Assembly: GCF_900107305.1 (NCBI RefSeq)
Contig: NZ_FNPL01000017.1
Location: 16,080-80,079, forward strand
Direction: 5' to 3'
Length of the DNA stretch: 64,000 nucleotides
Source of the DNA: Thermoactinomyces sp. DSM 45892
GTDB taxonomy: Bacteria; Bacillota; Bacilli; Thermoactinomycetales; Thermoactinomycetaceae
The notes below the pieces were generated by a model. The model was not told the origin of the DNA and ran no database searches. It saw only the letters and a program-made list of their open reading frames with translations. Below, piece after piece: positions 7,461 to 15,800 of this stretch; the stretch's first letter is position 1, and the number at the start of each line of letters is the position of its first letter. Position numbers and translations under genes: made by a program.

Positions 7461-8174
7461 ATGAAAACAATTGGATTAATCGGAGGTATGAGTTGGGAGT
7501 CTTCACTTCTTTACTATAAACAATTCAACCAACTTACTAATCGAGAATTAGGGGGTCTCCATTCCTCTTCTTGTATCTTATACTCCTTAAACTTTGAAGA
7601 GATCGTTCAATTACAAAAACAAGGAAAATGGGATGAGAGCGCCGCTATTCTGGCTAATGCAGCTGTGCAATTAGAAAGATCGGGAGCGGATGTTATCTTA
7701 ATCGCCACTAACACTATGCATATCATAGCACCTCAGGTTCAAGAGGCCATTTCCATTCCATTGATACACATTGTCGACGTAACAGCAGAGGCAATTCAAG
7801 CAGCACAACTGAAGAAGGTAGGCTTACTTGCAACCAAGTTTACGATGGAACAACCCTTTTACCGTGAGATCATGGAGGAGAAATATGGAATCGAAGTAAT
7901 CGTTCCATCTGCTGAAGATCGTCAAGTAATACATGATATTATCTTTGATGAACTGTGTAAAGGACGAATATTAGAAAGCTCCAAACAAAAATATTTGACT
8001 GTTGTTGAGAAGTTAATAGCCTCAGGGGCAGAAGGAGTTATCTTGGGCTGTACGGAGATTCCACTACTAATTAAGGCGACTGATATAGATGTCCCTATTT
8101 TTGATTCCACCATGCTGCATGCCAGTTATGCGGTAAAGTTAGCATTAGAATCAAAACAACCAGTGTCCATATGA
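7461..8174 (+). CDS. Aspartate/glutamate racemase family protein (L-Asp/Glu type)
   Basis: This is a 237-residue cofactor-independent racemase. GLIGGMSWESS at the start is typical. The first active-site motif is ATNTMH with Thr83 where most family members have cysteine, and the second is GCTE with Cys197. The same Thr83/Cys197 pair at the same numbers is reported for E. coli YgeA (L-aspartate/glutamate-specific racemase), so I expect that specificity class. D-amino acids could serve wall remodelling or spore germination signalling. AAAGGAGCG precedes the ATG. Single gene with its own terminator. Confidence 0.88.
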   Translation: MKTIGLIGGMSWESSLLYYKQFNQLTNRELGGLHSSSCILYSLNFEEIVQLQKQGKWDESAAILANAAVQLERSGADVILIATNTMHIIAPQVQEAISIPLIHIVDVTAEAIQAAQLKKVGLLATKFTMEQPFYREIMEEKYGIEVIVPSAEDRQVIHDIIFDELCKGRILESSKQKYLTVVEKLIASGAEGVILGCTEIPLLIKATDIDVPIFDSTMLHASYAVKLALESKQPVSI

Positions 8175-8263
8175 CTTAGAAGTTATACGGAACGGGCTTT
8201 GTACATCTAAGGAGGTTTTGCTCGATCTCCCCGAAAAGGCATATTAGGTGTCTCGAATCGAAA

Positions 8264-8303
8264 AAGACGAGGACTTTCCAGTTCGGTGGGAAGTCCTCGT
8301 CTT
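8264..8303 (+). terminator. Terminator after the racemase gene
   Basis: AAGACGAGGACTTTCC (8264-8279) pairs with 8288-8303 with one bulge. Confidence 0.65.
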
Positions 8304-8391
8304 GATAGATGGCTTATACTCCTGCTTTCGCTATGAATCAAGCCTTTTTATTGATATTAGGTATTTCCCAGATTGTTGGTTATCGTGAGTC

Positions 8392-8586
8392 CTATTCGCG
8401 CTCAGACAGGTTAGTTGTTGAGATGTTTTGTTCTATTTTGGTTGTGCCGTCATGCTGTTCTTGAGCTTTTTCTTGTATATATACAGATATAGCAGATACG
8501 TATGGGATCATAGCCACAAATACTGTAATTACTAATTTACCAATGGTGTTTAACATAGTCTGCCATCTCCATCCTGTATTTTTCAT
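8392..8586 (-). CDS. Small single-span membrane protein, unknown
   Basis: A 64-residue frame has one hydrophobic segment (about 12-36) and a polar C-terminus rich in E, Q and T. GAGGAAG sits at a good distance before the ATG. I recognise no family. It is convergent with the racemase gene. Confidence 0.4.
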   Translation of the reverse strand: MKNTGWRWQTMLNTIGKLVITVFVAMIPYVSAISVYIQEKAQEQHDGTTKIEQNISTTNLSERE

Positions 8587-8868
8587 ATAGTCTTCCTCTC
8601 ATTATACACCTCTTTCCCCTTATTTCTCTGGTAATTTTTAGATTTAACAAGATGTTCACTCCATCCCCACTAGTCTCGATTGCTAAAGAATGGTTAGATT
8701 GGCTCAATCAATAGGGGTAAAACAAGAATTTGGGTCACGGATATCGAGTACCTGCTAGTCTGTTAATATATAATTTTATTTATCTAAATTATTAGTTGCA
8801 ATTAAGTTGAAAATATTTAATAATATATCTAATGAAATATAATTTAGAGATGAAAGGTGGAACTAGAT

Positions 8869-8970
8869 TTGGAAATTTTTGAACTTATATCAAAAATTGT
8901 GTTATCCATTGGAGATGTCGTGAAAGCTGCGAGTTCTCTCGCTTCACTAATCGGTAGTTGGTTCGCATAG
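8869..8970 (+). CDS. 33-residue amphipathic peptide (bacteriocin- or PSM-like)
   Basis: TTG start 7 bp after AGGTGG; 33 codons ending at 8970. The peptide has no signal sequence and forms one amphipathic helix: MEIFELISKIVLSIGD, then 'VVKAASSLASLIGSWFA'. Acidic and basic residues (E2, E5, K9, D16, K19) fall on one face and I, L, V, F and W on the other. Such size and pattern are seen in leaderless bacteriocins, phenol-soluble modulins and small toxins of toxin-antitoxin pairs. It is followed at once by a terminator, as a one-gene transcript. It is too short for standard gene callers; expression is not proven. Confidence 0.5.
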   Translation: MEIFELISKIVLSIGDVVKAASSLASLIGSWFA

Positions 8971-9008
8971 TAAGTCCGATCACCAAGAATCAAACAGTGT
9001 AGATTCAT

Positions 9009-9032
9009 AGCTCCCTATCCGGGGGCTTTTTT
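9009..9032 (+). terminator. Terminator after the peptide gene
   Basis: AGCTCCC pairs with GGGGGCT (one wobble), followed by TTTTTT. Confidence 0.75.
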
Positions 9033-9075
9033 GTTTGAGGTGGAAAGGTGGGGATAAATTTCTTTCTTACATCTG

Positions 9076-9107
9076 TTCAAATTGACAAGCAGTGTTGGCA
9101 TACCCAT
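9076..9107 (+). promoter_or_regulatory. Possible sigma-E promoter of the recombinase gene
   Basis: TTCAAATT (9076-9083), 15 bp, CATACCCAT (9099-9107) is near the mother-cell sigma-E consensus, whose -10 is CATACAAT-like. TTGACA (9082) also fits a sigma-A -35, but no good -10 follows. The B. subtilis orthologue is sigma-E controlled. Confidence 0.35.
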
Positions 9108-9222
9108 GTATCAGGGGGTGCTAAGATGCATGTGATGATGATTAAAGGAGATTATGCGAATCAGGCTAGGCTGGATAGCTATCAATACCTTATTGATTTA
9201 TATAGAAGGGAGCATATCAACA

Positions 9223-10728
9223 TTGATCGGAATCTATGCACGAGTGAGTACCGAGGAACAGGCGAAAAATGGGTTCAGCCTTCAGGATCAGGTGTCCGAA
9301 TGTCGGAAGAGAGCGATGACTACGGAAGTGATGGAATACATAGATGAAGGGATATCTGGCGAGTTCCTAGACAGACCCGCATTAGGTAGGTTGAGAGAGG
9401 ACGTTCGGAATGGAATCATCAAGAAAGTGATCTGTCTCGATCCAGACCGGTTATCTCGTAAGCTGATGAATCAGCTATTAATAACAGATGAGTTTGATAA
9501 GCGTAATGTGGATTTAGTGTTCATAAATGGAGATTATGCTAAAACCCCTGAAGGAAATTTATTTTATAGCATGCGTGGGGCCATTTCGGAATTTGAGAAA
9601 GCAAAGATTAATGAACGGATGAGCAGGGGAAGGAGAGCGAAGGCAAAACAGGGCCGCGTTCTCCGAGATTTTCAGATATATGGATATAGCTATGATAAGC
9701 AGACCGAACAAATCATTGTGAATGAAGAGGAAGAAAAAGTTGTGAAGTTTATTTTTCATACATTCACGACTCCAAATGAGATCCAAGGGATTAATGGAAT
9801 TGCGAGGTATTTAACAGAACGAGGAATTCCAACAAAAAAAGGAAATCATGTATGGCATCGGCAAGTAGTACGACAGATCCTTATGAACAAGGCATATATT
9901 GGTGAGTTTTATCAGAATCGTTGGAATACAGAAGGCATGTTAGCTAATAAGCACAGGGAACCAGGGGATCGTATTCAGGCCCGTATTCGACCTAAAGAAG
10001 AGTGGATACGGATGAATTGCCCCAGAATCATAGAGGATGCTACCTTTTCTCATGCGCAAAGATTGCTAAACGAATCAAGGAGAAGGTGGACGAAGCAAAG
10101 TAAAAATCAGTACCTGTTGAGCGGGCTATTACGATGTGGAGGGTGTCATAATACGATGACTGGACGGGTATCAAAAAACTGGGGACAGAAGGTTGCTGAG
10201 TATACGGATAAAAAGAATTACGCTGGAGCCAAACACTCTGGATGTGGTAGAAAAACGAAATGTGAAGAGCTAGATCAACAAGTTTGGGAGCAGATCATAG
10301 CATGGTTGAATCAACCTGATGAGATTTCAGCGGCAGCAGAACAATTAGCCAGAGATGAAACGTTTAAATCCTTTGATGAAGTTGAAATAGAACGTATGGA
10401 AAAAGAAATAGCTAAGATCCGGTCGGGTAGAAAGAGATTGTTTAAGCTATTTAATGAAGAACCAGATTTGGAAGAAGAGATCAGGACTGAGATTCGAGAA
10501 CTAAAGCAAAAGGAGGAACATCTGACGGAGAAATTATCTATGTTAAAAGCGAAACAACTAGATCAGATGGATTTGAAATATTCATTTGAACTGATTAAAC
10601 AAGCGTCCGAATATTACCTACAAAAGGGAGCAGAAAATCTTGCGTTTGATGATAAAAAAGAATTAACAAGGCAAATTGTAAGAGAGATTTTGGTGTATGA
10701 GGATCGGGTGGAGATTTATACGTTTTAG
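9223..10728 (+). CDS. spoIVCA: SpoIVCA-type large serine recombinase
   Basis: The 501-residue protein closely follows the pattern of B. subtilis SpoIVCA, which excises the skin element to rebuild sigK. Resolvase domain: IGIYARVSTEEQ with nucleophile Ser9, 'SGEFLDRPAL', and DPDRLSRKLMNQL. Recombinase domain: 'VWHRQVVRQILMN'. Zinc ribbon from about 302: RCGGCHNTMTG, then GCGRKTKC. A coiled coil follows at about 365-440. The third zinc-ribbon cysteine appears replaced (YTDKKNY where relatives have YTC), which is odd. The TTG at 9223, 8 bp after AAGGGAG, gives the family-typical N-terminus; a longer frame from 9154 adds 23 unlikely residues. It probably acts at the sigK site near 12,326. Confidence 0.88.
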   Translation: MIGIYARVSTEEQAKNGFSLQDQVSECRKRAMTTEVMEYIDEGISGEFLDRPALGRLREDVRNGIIKKVICLDPDRLSRKLMNQLLITDEFDKRNVDLVFINGDYAKTPEGNLFYSMRGAISEFEKAKINERMSRGRRAKAKQGRVLRDFQIYGYSYDKQTEQIIVNEEEEKVVKFIFHTFTTPNEIQGINGIARYLTERGIPTKKGNHVWHRQVVRQILMNKAYIGEFYQNRWNTEGMLANKHREPGDRIQARIRPKEEWIRMNCPRIIEDATFSHAQRLLNESRRRWTKQSKNQYLLSGLLRCGGCHNTMTGRVSKNWGQKVAEYTDKKNYAGAKHSGCGRKTKCEELDQQVWEQIIAWLNQPDEISAAAEQLARDETFKSFDEVEIERMEKEIAKIRSGRKRLFKLFNEEPDLEEEIRTEIRELKQKEEHLTEKLSMLKAKQLDQMDLKYSFELIKQASEYYLQKGAENLAFDDKKELTRQIVREILVYEDRVEIYTF

Positions 10729-10852
10729 TGAATGGGGAAATAATTATGATTGAATATAATAATTTATAATGGATATACAAAATCTGAATATTGATAAAGA
10801 AACAGATGGTTTATTCAACAACAAAACAGGATGGTTATACTGGACATCAAAA

Positions 10853-10882
10853 AGCAATGGCTCTAGATCTAGAACCATTGCT
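10853..10882 (-). terminator. Terminator of the DUF616-DUF579 operon
   Basis: AGCAATGGCTCTAGA (10853-10867) pairs with 10868-10882 (one mismatch). On the minus strand it is followed by TTTTT. Confidence 0.75.
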
Positions 10883-10918
10883 CAGACATATACTGCAGTC
10901 TAAAATATAAATAGGGAA

Positions 10919-11500
10919 TTATACAACTAAATATAATCTTAATTTCATAACATTTAATAAGAAATGTTTTTCTGCAAAAAAAGTATCACAATACACTTTT
11001 TCAACTTCCCGATCACAGTCATGCACAATTACGTGAGTATTATAGCTTTGTGTAGCAAGCCATGACGCCATATAAATACTCTGCATTCTTCCAGGTGTTT
11101 CATCGCTATACCCTACTGGCGCATCAACAAAGATAATATCCCATTTTTCAGTTAAAATTTCTTTAGGCAAATCCATCTCTAACTTTTTATGATCATTCAA
11201 CAACTCCATATATTGTTTTCTTTTGGTTCCATATTGTACCAATTCAACCTCTATATTAGGTATTTCCTCTTTTATACGATTAAAAAATATTGGATTGTCT
11301 TCAATAAAAACCGTTTTACCATTCTTATTTAGTTCAGACCATAACCGACTATCTTTCCCTACACCAAATATTAATATATTACAAGGTTTCCTCATTTTGA
11401 TTATCTTTGCTACTGTCAAATACTCTTCTACTGATAACTGCCCAGGGTTTATCTCAACAAGTCGACGGATTTTATCCAACAAATGCTTATCCTCTTGCAA
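10919..11500 (-). CDS. DUF579 / glucuronoxylan 4-O-methyltransferase-like protein
   Basis: The 193-residue protein matches the polysaccharide-biosynthesis DUF579 fold known from plant IRX15 and GXM enzymes. It has ILIFGVGKDSRLW (43-55, SAM-binding-like), TVFIEDN, 'WDIIFVDAPVGY', 'PGRMQSIYMA' and VHDCDREVE. Plant GXMs methylate glucuronic acid O-4 on xylan; the bacterial substrate is unknown, probably a surface glycan sugar. It lies 17 bp after the DUF616 gene in the same orientation and forms a two-gene operon closed by a terminator. Base composition is more AT-rich than the neighbouring core genes, consistent with transfer. Confidence 0.72.
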   Translation of the reverse strand: MQEDKHLLDKIRRLVEINPGQLSVEEYLTVAKIIKMRKPCNILIFGVGKDSRLWSELNKNGKTVFIEDNPIFFNRIKEEIPNIEVELVQYGTKRKQYMELLNDHKKLEMDLPKEILTEKWDIIFVDAPVGYSDETPGRMQSIYMASWLATQSYNTHVIVHDCDREVEKVYCDTFFAEKHFLLNVMKLRLYLVV

Positions 11501-11517
11501 TTATGATCTCTCCTTTA

Positions 11518-12171
11518 TCATCTATGAGGCTTTATATCGAAAAAATTTTTTAATATATTCCATTCAAATTGTTTATAATTCATTAGATTCTTCCATACTA
11601 TATAATTAAAACTTAATTGATCTCTTTTACTATAATTGACAACTTCATTCCACCAATCTTCCATCAAGTTAATTATCATAGGATGATTGTGTTGTCGTAA
11701 AATTACACCAGATGCAATAAGGCCATTATTGATTGGATATTTTATTTCTTTGTATTTCTCTATCTGCTTTCTCATAATCTGTGGAGTATCTTTTTTTAGA
11801 GCTTCACATGCTGCTTGCTCTTTATAGATGCAATTCCGATTAGGGTGATTAAATACTATTAAAGGATGGCTACTAAGAAATTCAATTAAGGGGTAAATAG
11901 GTTTTTTTATAACCATATTTCCATCAATCCAGATACTATATTGGTATTGACGCAAAAAACGATGAGGAAGAATTTTATATCGTCTGGCGAATCTAGTAGA
12001 ATCCATAAACAATCTATTTGTTTTTATTATTTTCCATGTAGCAGAATTTACATTTGGGTTATCTGTAAATAATACATAATCAATATTAGGCTCTCTAATG
12101 TGAATTTCCTTGATAGTTTCATAATTGCCCATGATAGCAGTGTACACTACTATTTTATTCTCCTTGTACAT
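11518..12171 (-). CDS. DUF616 (TOD1/MUCI70-type) glycosyltransferase-like protein
   Basis: The protein has about 217 residues. Motifs: 'VVYTAIMGNYE' near the start, then DYVLFTDN, 'RRYKILPHRFL', SIWIDGN (the acidic metal-binding position expected in a GT-A fold), 'PLIVFNHPNR' and 'NNGLIASGVILR'. These match the DUF616/TOD1 family, named from plant proteins and also scattered in bacteria on glycan loci. A 14-bp direct repeat (TTGATGTACAAGG-like) around the start gives several possible initiation sites; the ATG at 12171 after GGGGTG is chosen. It is first in a two-gene operon with the DUF579 gene. Confidence 0.75.
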   Translation of the reverse strand: MYKENKIVVYTAIMGNYETIKEIHIREPNIDYVLFTDNPNVNSATWKIIKTNRLFMDSTRFARRYKILPHRFLRQYQYSIWIDGNMVIKKPIYPLIEFLSSHPLIVFNHPNRNCIYKEQAACEALKKDTPQIMRKQIEKYKEIKYPINNGLIASGVILRQHNHPMIINLMEDWWNEVVNYSKRDQLSFNYIVWKNLMNYKQFEWNILKNFFDIKPHR

Positions 12172-12325
12172 CAACAACACCCCTTGTACATCAACAATAC
12201 TCCTTCGTTCATCTTATGAAACTATAAATAGAATTGTTCACAGTTTTTCATATCTCTGGACTCAGTAGAGTACAGAGATGTAAAGAATACATTTGAACAC
12301 TTGCACCACTGTTGTTATAAGAATG

Positions 12326-12415
12326 GAGATCTTAATGCATCTACGGTCCTTAAAAAAAGCACGCAAGGATGTATCGCTCCACGATCCAATCGGGACTGAT
12401 AAAGAAGGTAATGAA
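12326..12415 (+). pseudogene. sigK: Middle segment of split sigK (classic skin insertion site at its left edge)
   Basis: Ninety bases encode [11 protein letters not shown] then [19 protein letters not shown], matching sigma-K from about codon 114 to 142. To the left, similarity stops just before GAG (12326), which corresponds to the IENE codons where the B. subtilis skin element interrupts sigK. To the right it stops after AATGAA (12410-12415); the same AATGAA begins the 3' part at 20259. Joining the two restores [11 protein letters not shown] in frame. The surrounding frame (12293-12514) has no ribosome binding site and is not a gene by itself. It is either a middle 'exon' between two intervening elements or a relic copy; exon 1 is not in the window. 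Confidence 0.75.
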
Positions 12416-12575
12416 TTTACACTGAGTCTTTATCTGTGTGTTTTCTTCAAAATCGTTTTTTATGTAATCTTTATTTTATCTGCATTTTATATTTATAGGC
12501 GATCATTAAGATAGTCTTATCGACAGATTAGTTGATCTAGGTGCACAAGAAAATAAAATGCAGGAGGAATATAAA

Positions 12576-14174
12576 TTGAATACCTATAAAAAAATAGTAG
12601 GCATGCTTTCCATAGCGCTAGTAGTGACGATCGCTAATGTTACGGTTCCAACAGGTATCGTGAATGCAAGTGCTCAAAAGGACAAACAAGGAATAGATAT
12701 TTCTACTGAATTTGGGAGAAAGGCAGAAAAGAACTTATTATCCATTCAGAAGCAGGCATTGGAGAAAAAGAGCATGTCTGATTCCAAAAAAACAGGGGCA
12801 CACACGGATTATACGGCTGTTTCCTTAATTGAGTTCCAGAATTTAAAGCATAATCAAATTAAACCAACCACAAAAGAAACTTTCTACACGAAAGATTTTA
12901 ATCCAAATCACTACAAAGATATGCTCTTTCAGTCGGGTGCCTATCGGACACCTGAAGGAGTTAGCATGCCTTCTATGAATCAATTTTATAAAGAACAGTC
13001 GGAAAACACTTGGTCTATGCAGGGGACAGTTGCCCCGTGGATGCAGGCTAAAAATAAGAAAGAGTATTATGGAGTGGGTGGGGAATTTGAGGGTTTTGAT
13101 GGGTTTAAAGAATTAGCAAAAGAAACGCTAGAACAGGTAGGTCAAACCATTAAAGGAAACGAGGACAAATACGACCAGAGGGATCCCTATGATTTGGACG
13201 GAGATGGAAACGTCATGGAGCCGGATGGTTTATTGGATAATCTTACCGTTGTGGTAGCAGGATCTAACGCTGATTTATATGTAGTACCTCATCAAGGGAC
13301 ATTGAAAGAACCTGTGCAAATACCTGGAACTTCTCTAAAAGCCTACTCATATATGATGGTTCCGGAAGATACCCCTGTTGGTACTTTTGCACATGAGTAT
13401 GGTCATAATCTGGGATTGCCGGATCTATATAACCAGTCTGTAAAAGGAGAAAGCCTGGTAGGGAATTGGTCATTAATGGATTTAGGTGCATCAAATGGAA
13501 AAATATCTGGAATTGAGCCAGTCGAATTTAATCCACAGTCAAAATTATTTCTTCAAGCTACTTATGGTGGTAATTGGATTAAGCCCATTGAAGTCGATCT
13601 AGATGATTTGAAAGAAAAGAAAGAAATTCTGTTAGACGAAGCCGTTAGCAAAAATTCTGCTCGCAAGGTAATCAAAGTAAACCTCCCTCCAGTAGAGAAA
13701 GACAAAAAGAAATATCCCCGCTATTATTTGATTGAATGGAGAAGTCACAATGGGTTGGATAAAGGGCTTCAACATACATTTAGGGGACCCACCTATGACC
13801 CAGGAATGGTGGTTTGGTACTATGATGGTAGTTACGATCAAAAGAACAATTATGGAATGATTGGTGTTGTTGACGCTCACCCACAAACTTTGTACTGGAA
13901 CAATGATAAGTCAAAACCAGCTGAGAATGCGTTTCAACTTGCCGATGCTGCTTTTGGTCTACGTAAAACAACCCCTCTAAAAGTAGAATCGTATAGGGGG
14001 AAAATAGACTCTCCTTCTCAAGAAGGGGTTCCCATTTTTAACGATCAAAATCACTATTCCTTGCAAGGGATGGAAAGCATCGGGGATTTGCTACCTAAAT
14101 TAGGTCTCCAATTTAAGGTCAGCAAAGAAAGCAATGGTGGGCGCGGTGCTACGATTGAAATCTCGAAAACGTAG
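12576..14174 (+). CDS. Secreted M6-family (immune inhibitor A-like) metalloprotease
   Basis: The protein has about 532 residues. A signal peptide (about 1-33) is followed by a propeptide-like region and a zinc protease domain with HEYGHNLGLPDLYN (His273, Glu274, His277 and Asp in the extended HExxHxxGxxD motif). A calcium-loop-like DLDGDGNV lies near 207. It is shorter than InhA1/InhA2 (about 800 residues) and lacks their C-terminal modules. Relatives degrade host antimicrobial peptides and matrix proteins. The TTG at 12576 is chosen because AGGAGG lies 8 bp before it; the ATG at 12558 would put that site inside the gene. It is the first cargo gene inside the second sigK element. Confidence 0.82.
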   Translation: MNTYKKIVGMLSIALVVTIANVTVPTGIVNASAQKDKQGIDISTEFGRKAEKNLLSIQKQALEKKSMSDSKKTGAHTDYTAVSLIEFQNLKHNQIKPTTKETFYTKDFNPNHYKDMLFQSGAYRTPEGVSMPSMNQFYKEQSENTWSMQGTVAPWMQAKNKKEYYGVGGEFEGFDGFKELAKETLEQVGQTIKGNEDKYDQRDPYDLDGDGNVMEPDGLLDNLTVVVAGSNADLYVVPHQGTLKEPVQIPGTSLKAYSYMMVPEDTPVGTFAHEYGHNLGLPDLYNQSVKGESLVGNWSLMDLGASNGKISGIEPVEFNPQSKLFLQATYGGNWIKPIEVDLDDLKEKKEILLDEAVSKNSARKVIKVNLPPVEKDKKKYPRYYLIEWRSHNGLDKGLQHTFRGPTYDPGMVVWYYDGSYDQKNNYGMIGVVDAHPQTLYWNNDKSKPAENAFQLADAAFGLRKTTPLKVESYRGKIDSPSQEGVPIFNDQNHYSLQGMESIGDLLPKLGLQFKVSKESNGGRGATIEISKT

Positions 14175-14261
14175 TAGAACGACGAAGTGAAGGTCTCTGT
14201 ATGATTTTCAAACAATTGGGTACTGTAAAAAAGGACGATCACAGATAAAGGAGCCCATATC

Positions 14262-14693
14262 ATGGATATGAAACGGCAAGAACTAATCGACGGACTGAAT
14301 GAAGATTTAGCTCACGAACTGGGAGCGATTCATCAATATATCTATAATGCTTCCACTGTATCAGGGTTGGCTCGACTAACATTAAAGGATTTCTTCTTAA
14401 AAGAAGCACAAGATGAAATGCTACATGCTCAGTACTTAGCAGAGAAAATTGCTACCCTTGGTGGAGATCCTATTTTAACAGCTCCACCTGTCCAGATAAC
14501 GCATGATGTAAAAGGTATGCTGCAAATTACTTTGCAAGCAGAAGTAGATACAATTGCTAGATATATAAAGCGGATGGAACAAGCGGAAGCACTTCAAGAA
14601 ATTGAATTAAAGCTAAAACTAGAAGATATGATTGCCAATGAAACCAATCATAAGGAAGAAATCGAGCGGCTTTTAGAAGATCCTAGATTGTAG
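14262..14693 (+). CDS. Ferritin-like (bacterioferritin-type) protein
   Basis: The 143-residue, nearly all-helical protein fits a four-helix ferritin-like bundle. Candidate metal ligands are in 'HELGAIHQYIY', 'EAQDEMLHAQYLAEK' and 'ETNHKEEIE' (E-x-x-H patterns on paired helices). Proteins of this type store or oxidise iron or protect DNA; length is close to bacterioferritin. AAAGGAG precedes the ATG. It is a single gene with its own terminator, not co-transcribed with the protease by any visible sign. Confidence 0.78.
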   Translation: MDMKRQELIDGLNEDLAHELGAIHQYIYNASTVSGLARLTLKDFFLKEAQDEMLHAQYLAEKIATLGGDPILTAPPVQITHDVKGMLQITLQAEVDTIARYIKRMEQAEALQEIELKLKLEDMIANETNHKEEIERLLEDPRL

Positions 14694-14768
14694 TAAGGGA
14701 ACCTGCTCCATTGGACAAGCACTGGAGTCTGATAGAAAACTTCTGGATCACGAAATGATAGAAAATAG

Positions 14769-14806
14769 GGCTTTTCACTCTGATTATAAACACAGAGTGG
14801 AGAGCC
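14769..14806 (+). terminator. Terminator after the ferritin-like gene
   Basis: GGCTTTTCACTCTG (14769-14782) pairs with 14793-14806 with wobble pairs. Confidence 0.6.
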
Positions 14807-14947
14807 TTATTCTATTGTTGAGGAATTACTTGGTACTATAAATATTCTATGGAAAAAACAAAAAAATAGCTTAAAAAGATAATTATTTATTGATAAACAA
14901 TAAATCTGGTGGTAAAATCAATATACTAACTAAGTGAGGTGCTTTTT

Positions 14948-15427
14948 ATGAAACGAGCATCAACGCTCTTTTTAAAGATAACGGTTTTTATGATCGGGCT
15001 TCCTATTCTTGCTCTATGTATCTTTTTAGTGCCCAAAATGGCGAATTTCGCAGCTTCATTGTATCCAAATTTTGCTTCAATCAAATATCTTGTTTTTATC
15101 GTGATGTATGGATCGGCTGTCCCTTTTTACTTCGCTCTCTACCAAGCCTTCCATCTTTTACGGTACATTGATGAGAATAAAGCATTTTCATCATTATCCG
15201 TGAAATCTTTAAAGAATATACAGCTCAGTGCGATGATCATCAGTGGTTTGTATCTGTTAGGATTGCCACTCTTTCATTTTATAGCGAGGAAAGTTGACCC
15301 TCCCGTCGGATTATTAGGGCTTATTATCACTTTTACTTCGTTGGTTATTGCAGTTTTTGTTACCATCATGAAACGGCTTCTACAAGAAGTGATTAACATA
15401 AAATCAGAGAATGATTTGACGGTCTGA
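14948..15427 (+). CDS. DUF2975 membrane protein
   Basis: This 159-residue protein has four hydrophobic segments (about 7-30, 43-66, 95-115 and 124-146) in the DUF2975 arrangement, with 'RYIDENKAFSSLSVKSLK' between spans two and three. Function is unknown. It is almost always paired with a YozG-type XRE regulator, as here, where the next gene starts 10 bp downstream. ATG at 14948 lies 7 bp after GAGG; a GTG at 14939 overlaps that site. Confidence 0.8.
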   Translation: MKRASTLFLKITVFMIGLPILALCIFLVPKMANFAASLYPNFASIKYLVFIVMYGSAVPFYFALYQAFHLLRYIDENKAFSSLSVKSLKNIQLSAMIISGLYLLGLPLFHFIARKVDPPVGLLGLIITFTSLVIAVFVTIMKRLLQEVINIKSENDLTV

Positions 15428-15437
15428 GGTGGAGAAT

Positions 15438-15662
15438 ATGGCAATTATGATTCACATTGATGTAATGTTAGCAAAACGAAAGATGAGCGTAACAGAGCTT
15501 TCAGAGAGGGTTGGGATCACGATGTCCAATCTATCTATATTAAAAAATGGAAAAGCAAAAGCAATCCGGCTTTCTACGTTAGAGGCAGTTTGCAAAGTAT
15601 TAGAATGTCAACCTGGGGATATTTTAGAGTATCGGATGGAGAAGGAAACCCAAGATGAATAG
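15438..15662 (+). CDS. XRE-family regulator paired with DUF2975
   Basis: The 74-residue Cro/CI-type helix-turn-helix protein has 'DVMLAKRKMSVTELSERVG', then ITMSNLSILKNGKAKAIR as recognition helix region, and CQPGDILEYR at the end. It is essentially a bare HTH domain, typical of DUF2975-linked regulators. AGGTGG just before the ATG at 15438 decides the start. It probably controls its own two-gene operon. Confidence 0.85.
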   Translation: MAIMIHIDVMLAKRKMSVTELSERVGITMSNLSILKNGKAKAIRLSTLEAVCKVLECQPGDILEYRMEKETQDE

Positions 15663-15733
15663 GACAATATCGCCTAGATAAAATCGTAGTGATTTCGTAA
15701 ATAAGCGAATGGGTCATTACGGCGGTGAAATAG

Positions 15734-15773
15734 AATTAAGGAGCTATCCCTTTGAATGGATAGCTCCTTAATT
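15734..15773. terminator. Bidirectional terminator
   Basis: 16-bp perfect stem AATTAAGGAGCTATCC (15734-15749) with 15758-15773 between convergent genes. Confidence 0.8.
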
Positions 15774-15800
15774 GGTTTGATGTGACCAGCTAATCGACCA

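Larger units (their letters stand above)
1..12325. mobile_element. Right part of a putative skin-like element carrying spoIVCA
   Basis: The right boundary is the sigK junction at 12325/12326. The region holds a SpoIVCA-type recombinase and accessory genes (toxins, glycan enzymes), and none of the conserved chromosomal order. The left boundary and the 5' part of sigK are not visible, so the extent to the left is inferred. It could be shorter if exon 1 was displaced by another rearrangement. Confidence 0.45.

Noticed and set aside
9048..9347. 99-codon frame (with ATG 9126 after GGGGGTG) running into the spoIVCA start
   Set aside because: It overlaps the recombinase by about 125 bases out of frame and shows no known motif. 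A short leader peptide is possible but not supportable.
12293..12514. 73-codon frame as an independent small membrane protein
   Set aside because: Its middle is plainly sigK coding sequence, it has no ribosome site, and the hydrophobic tail is element DNA read by chance.
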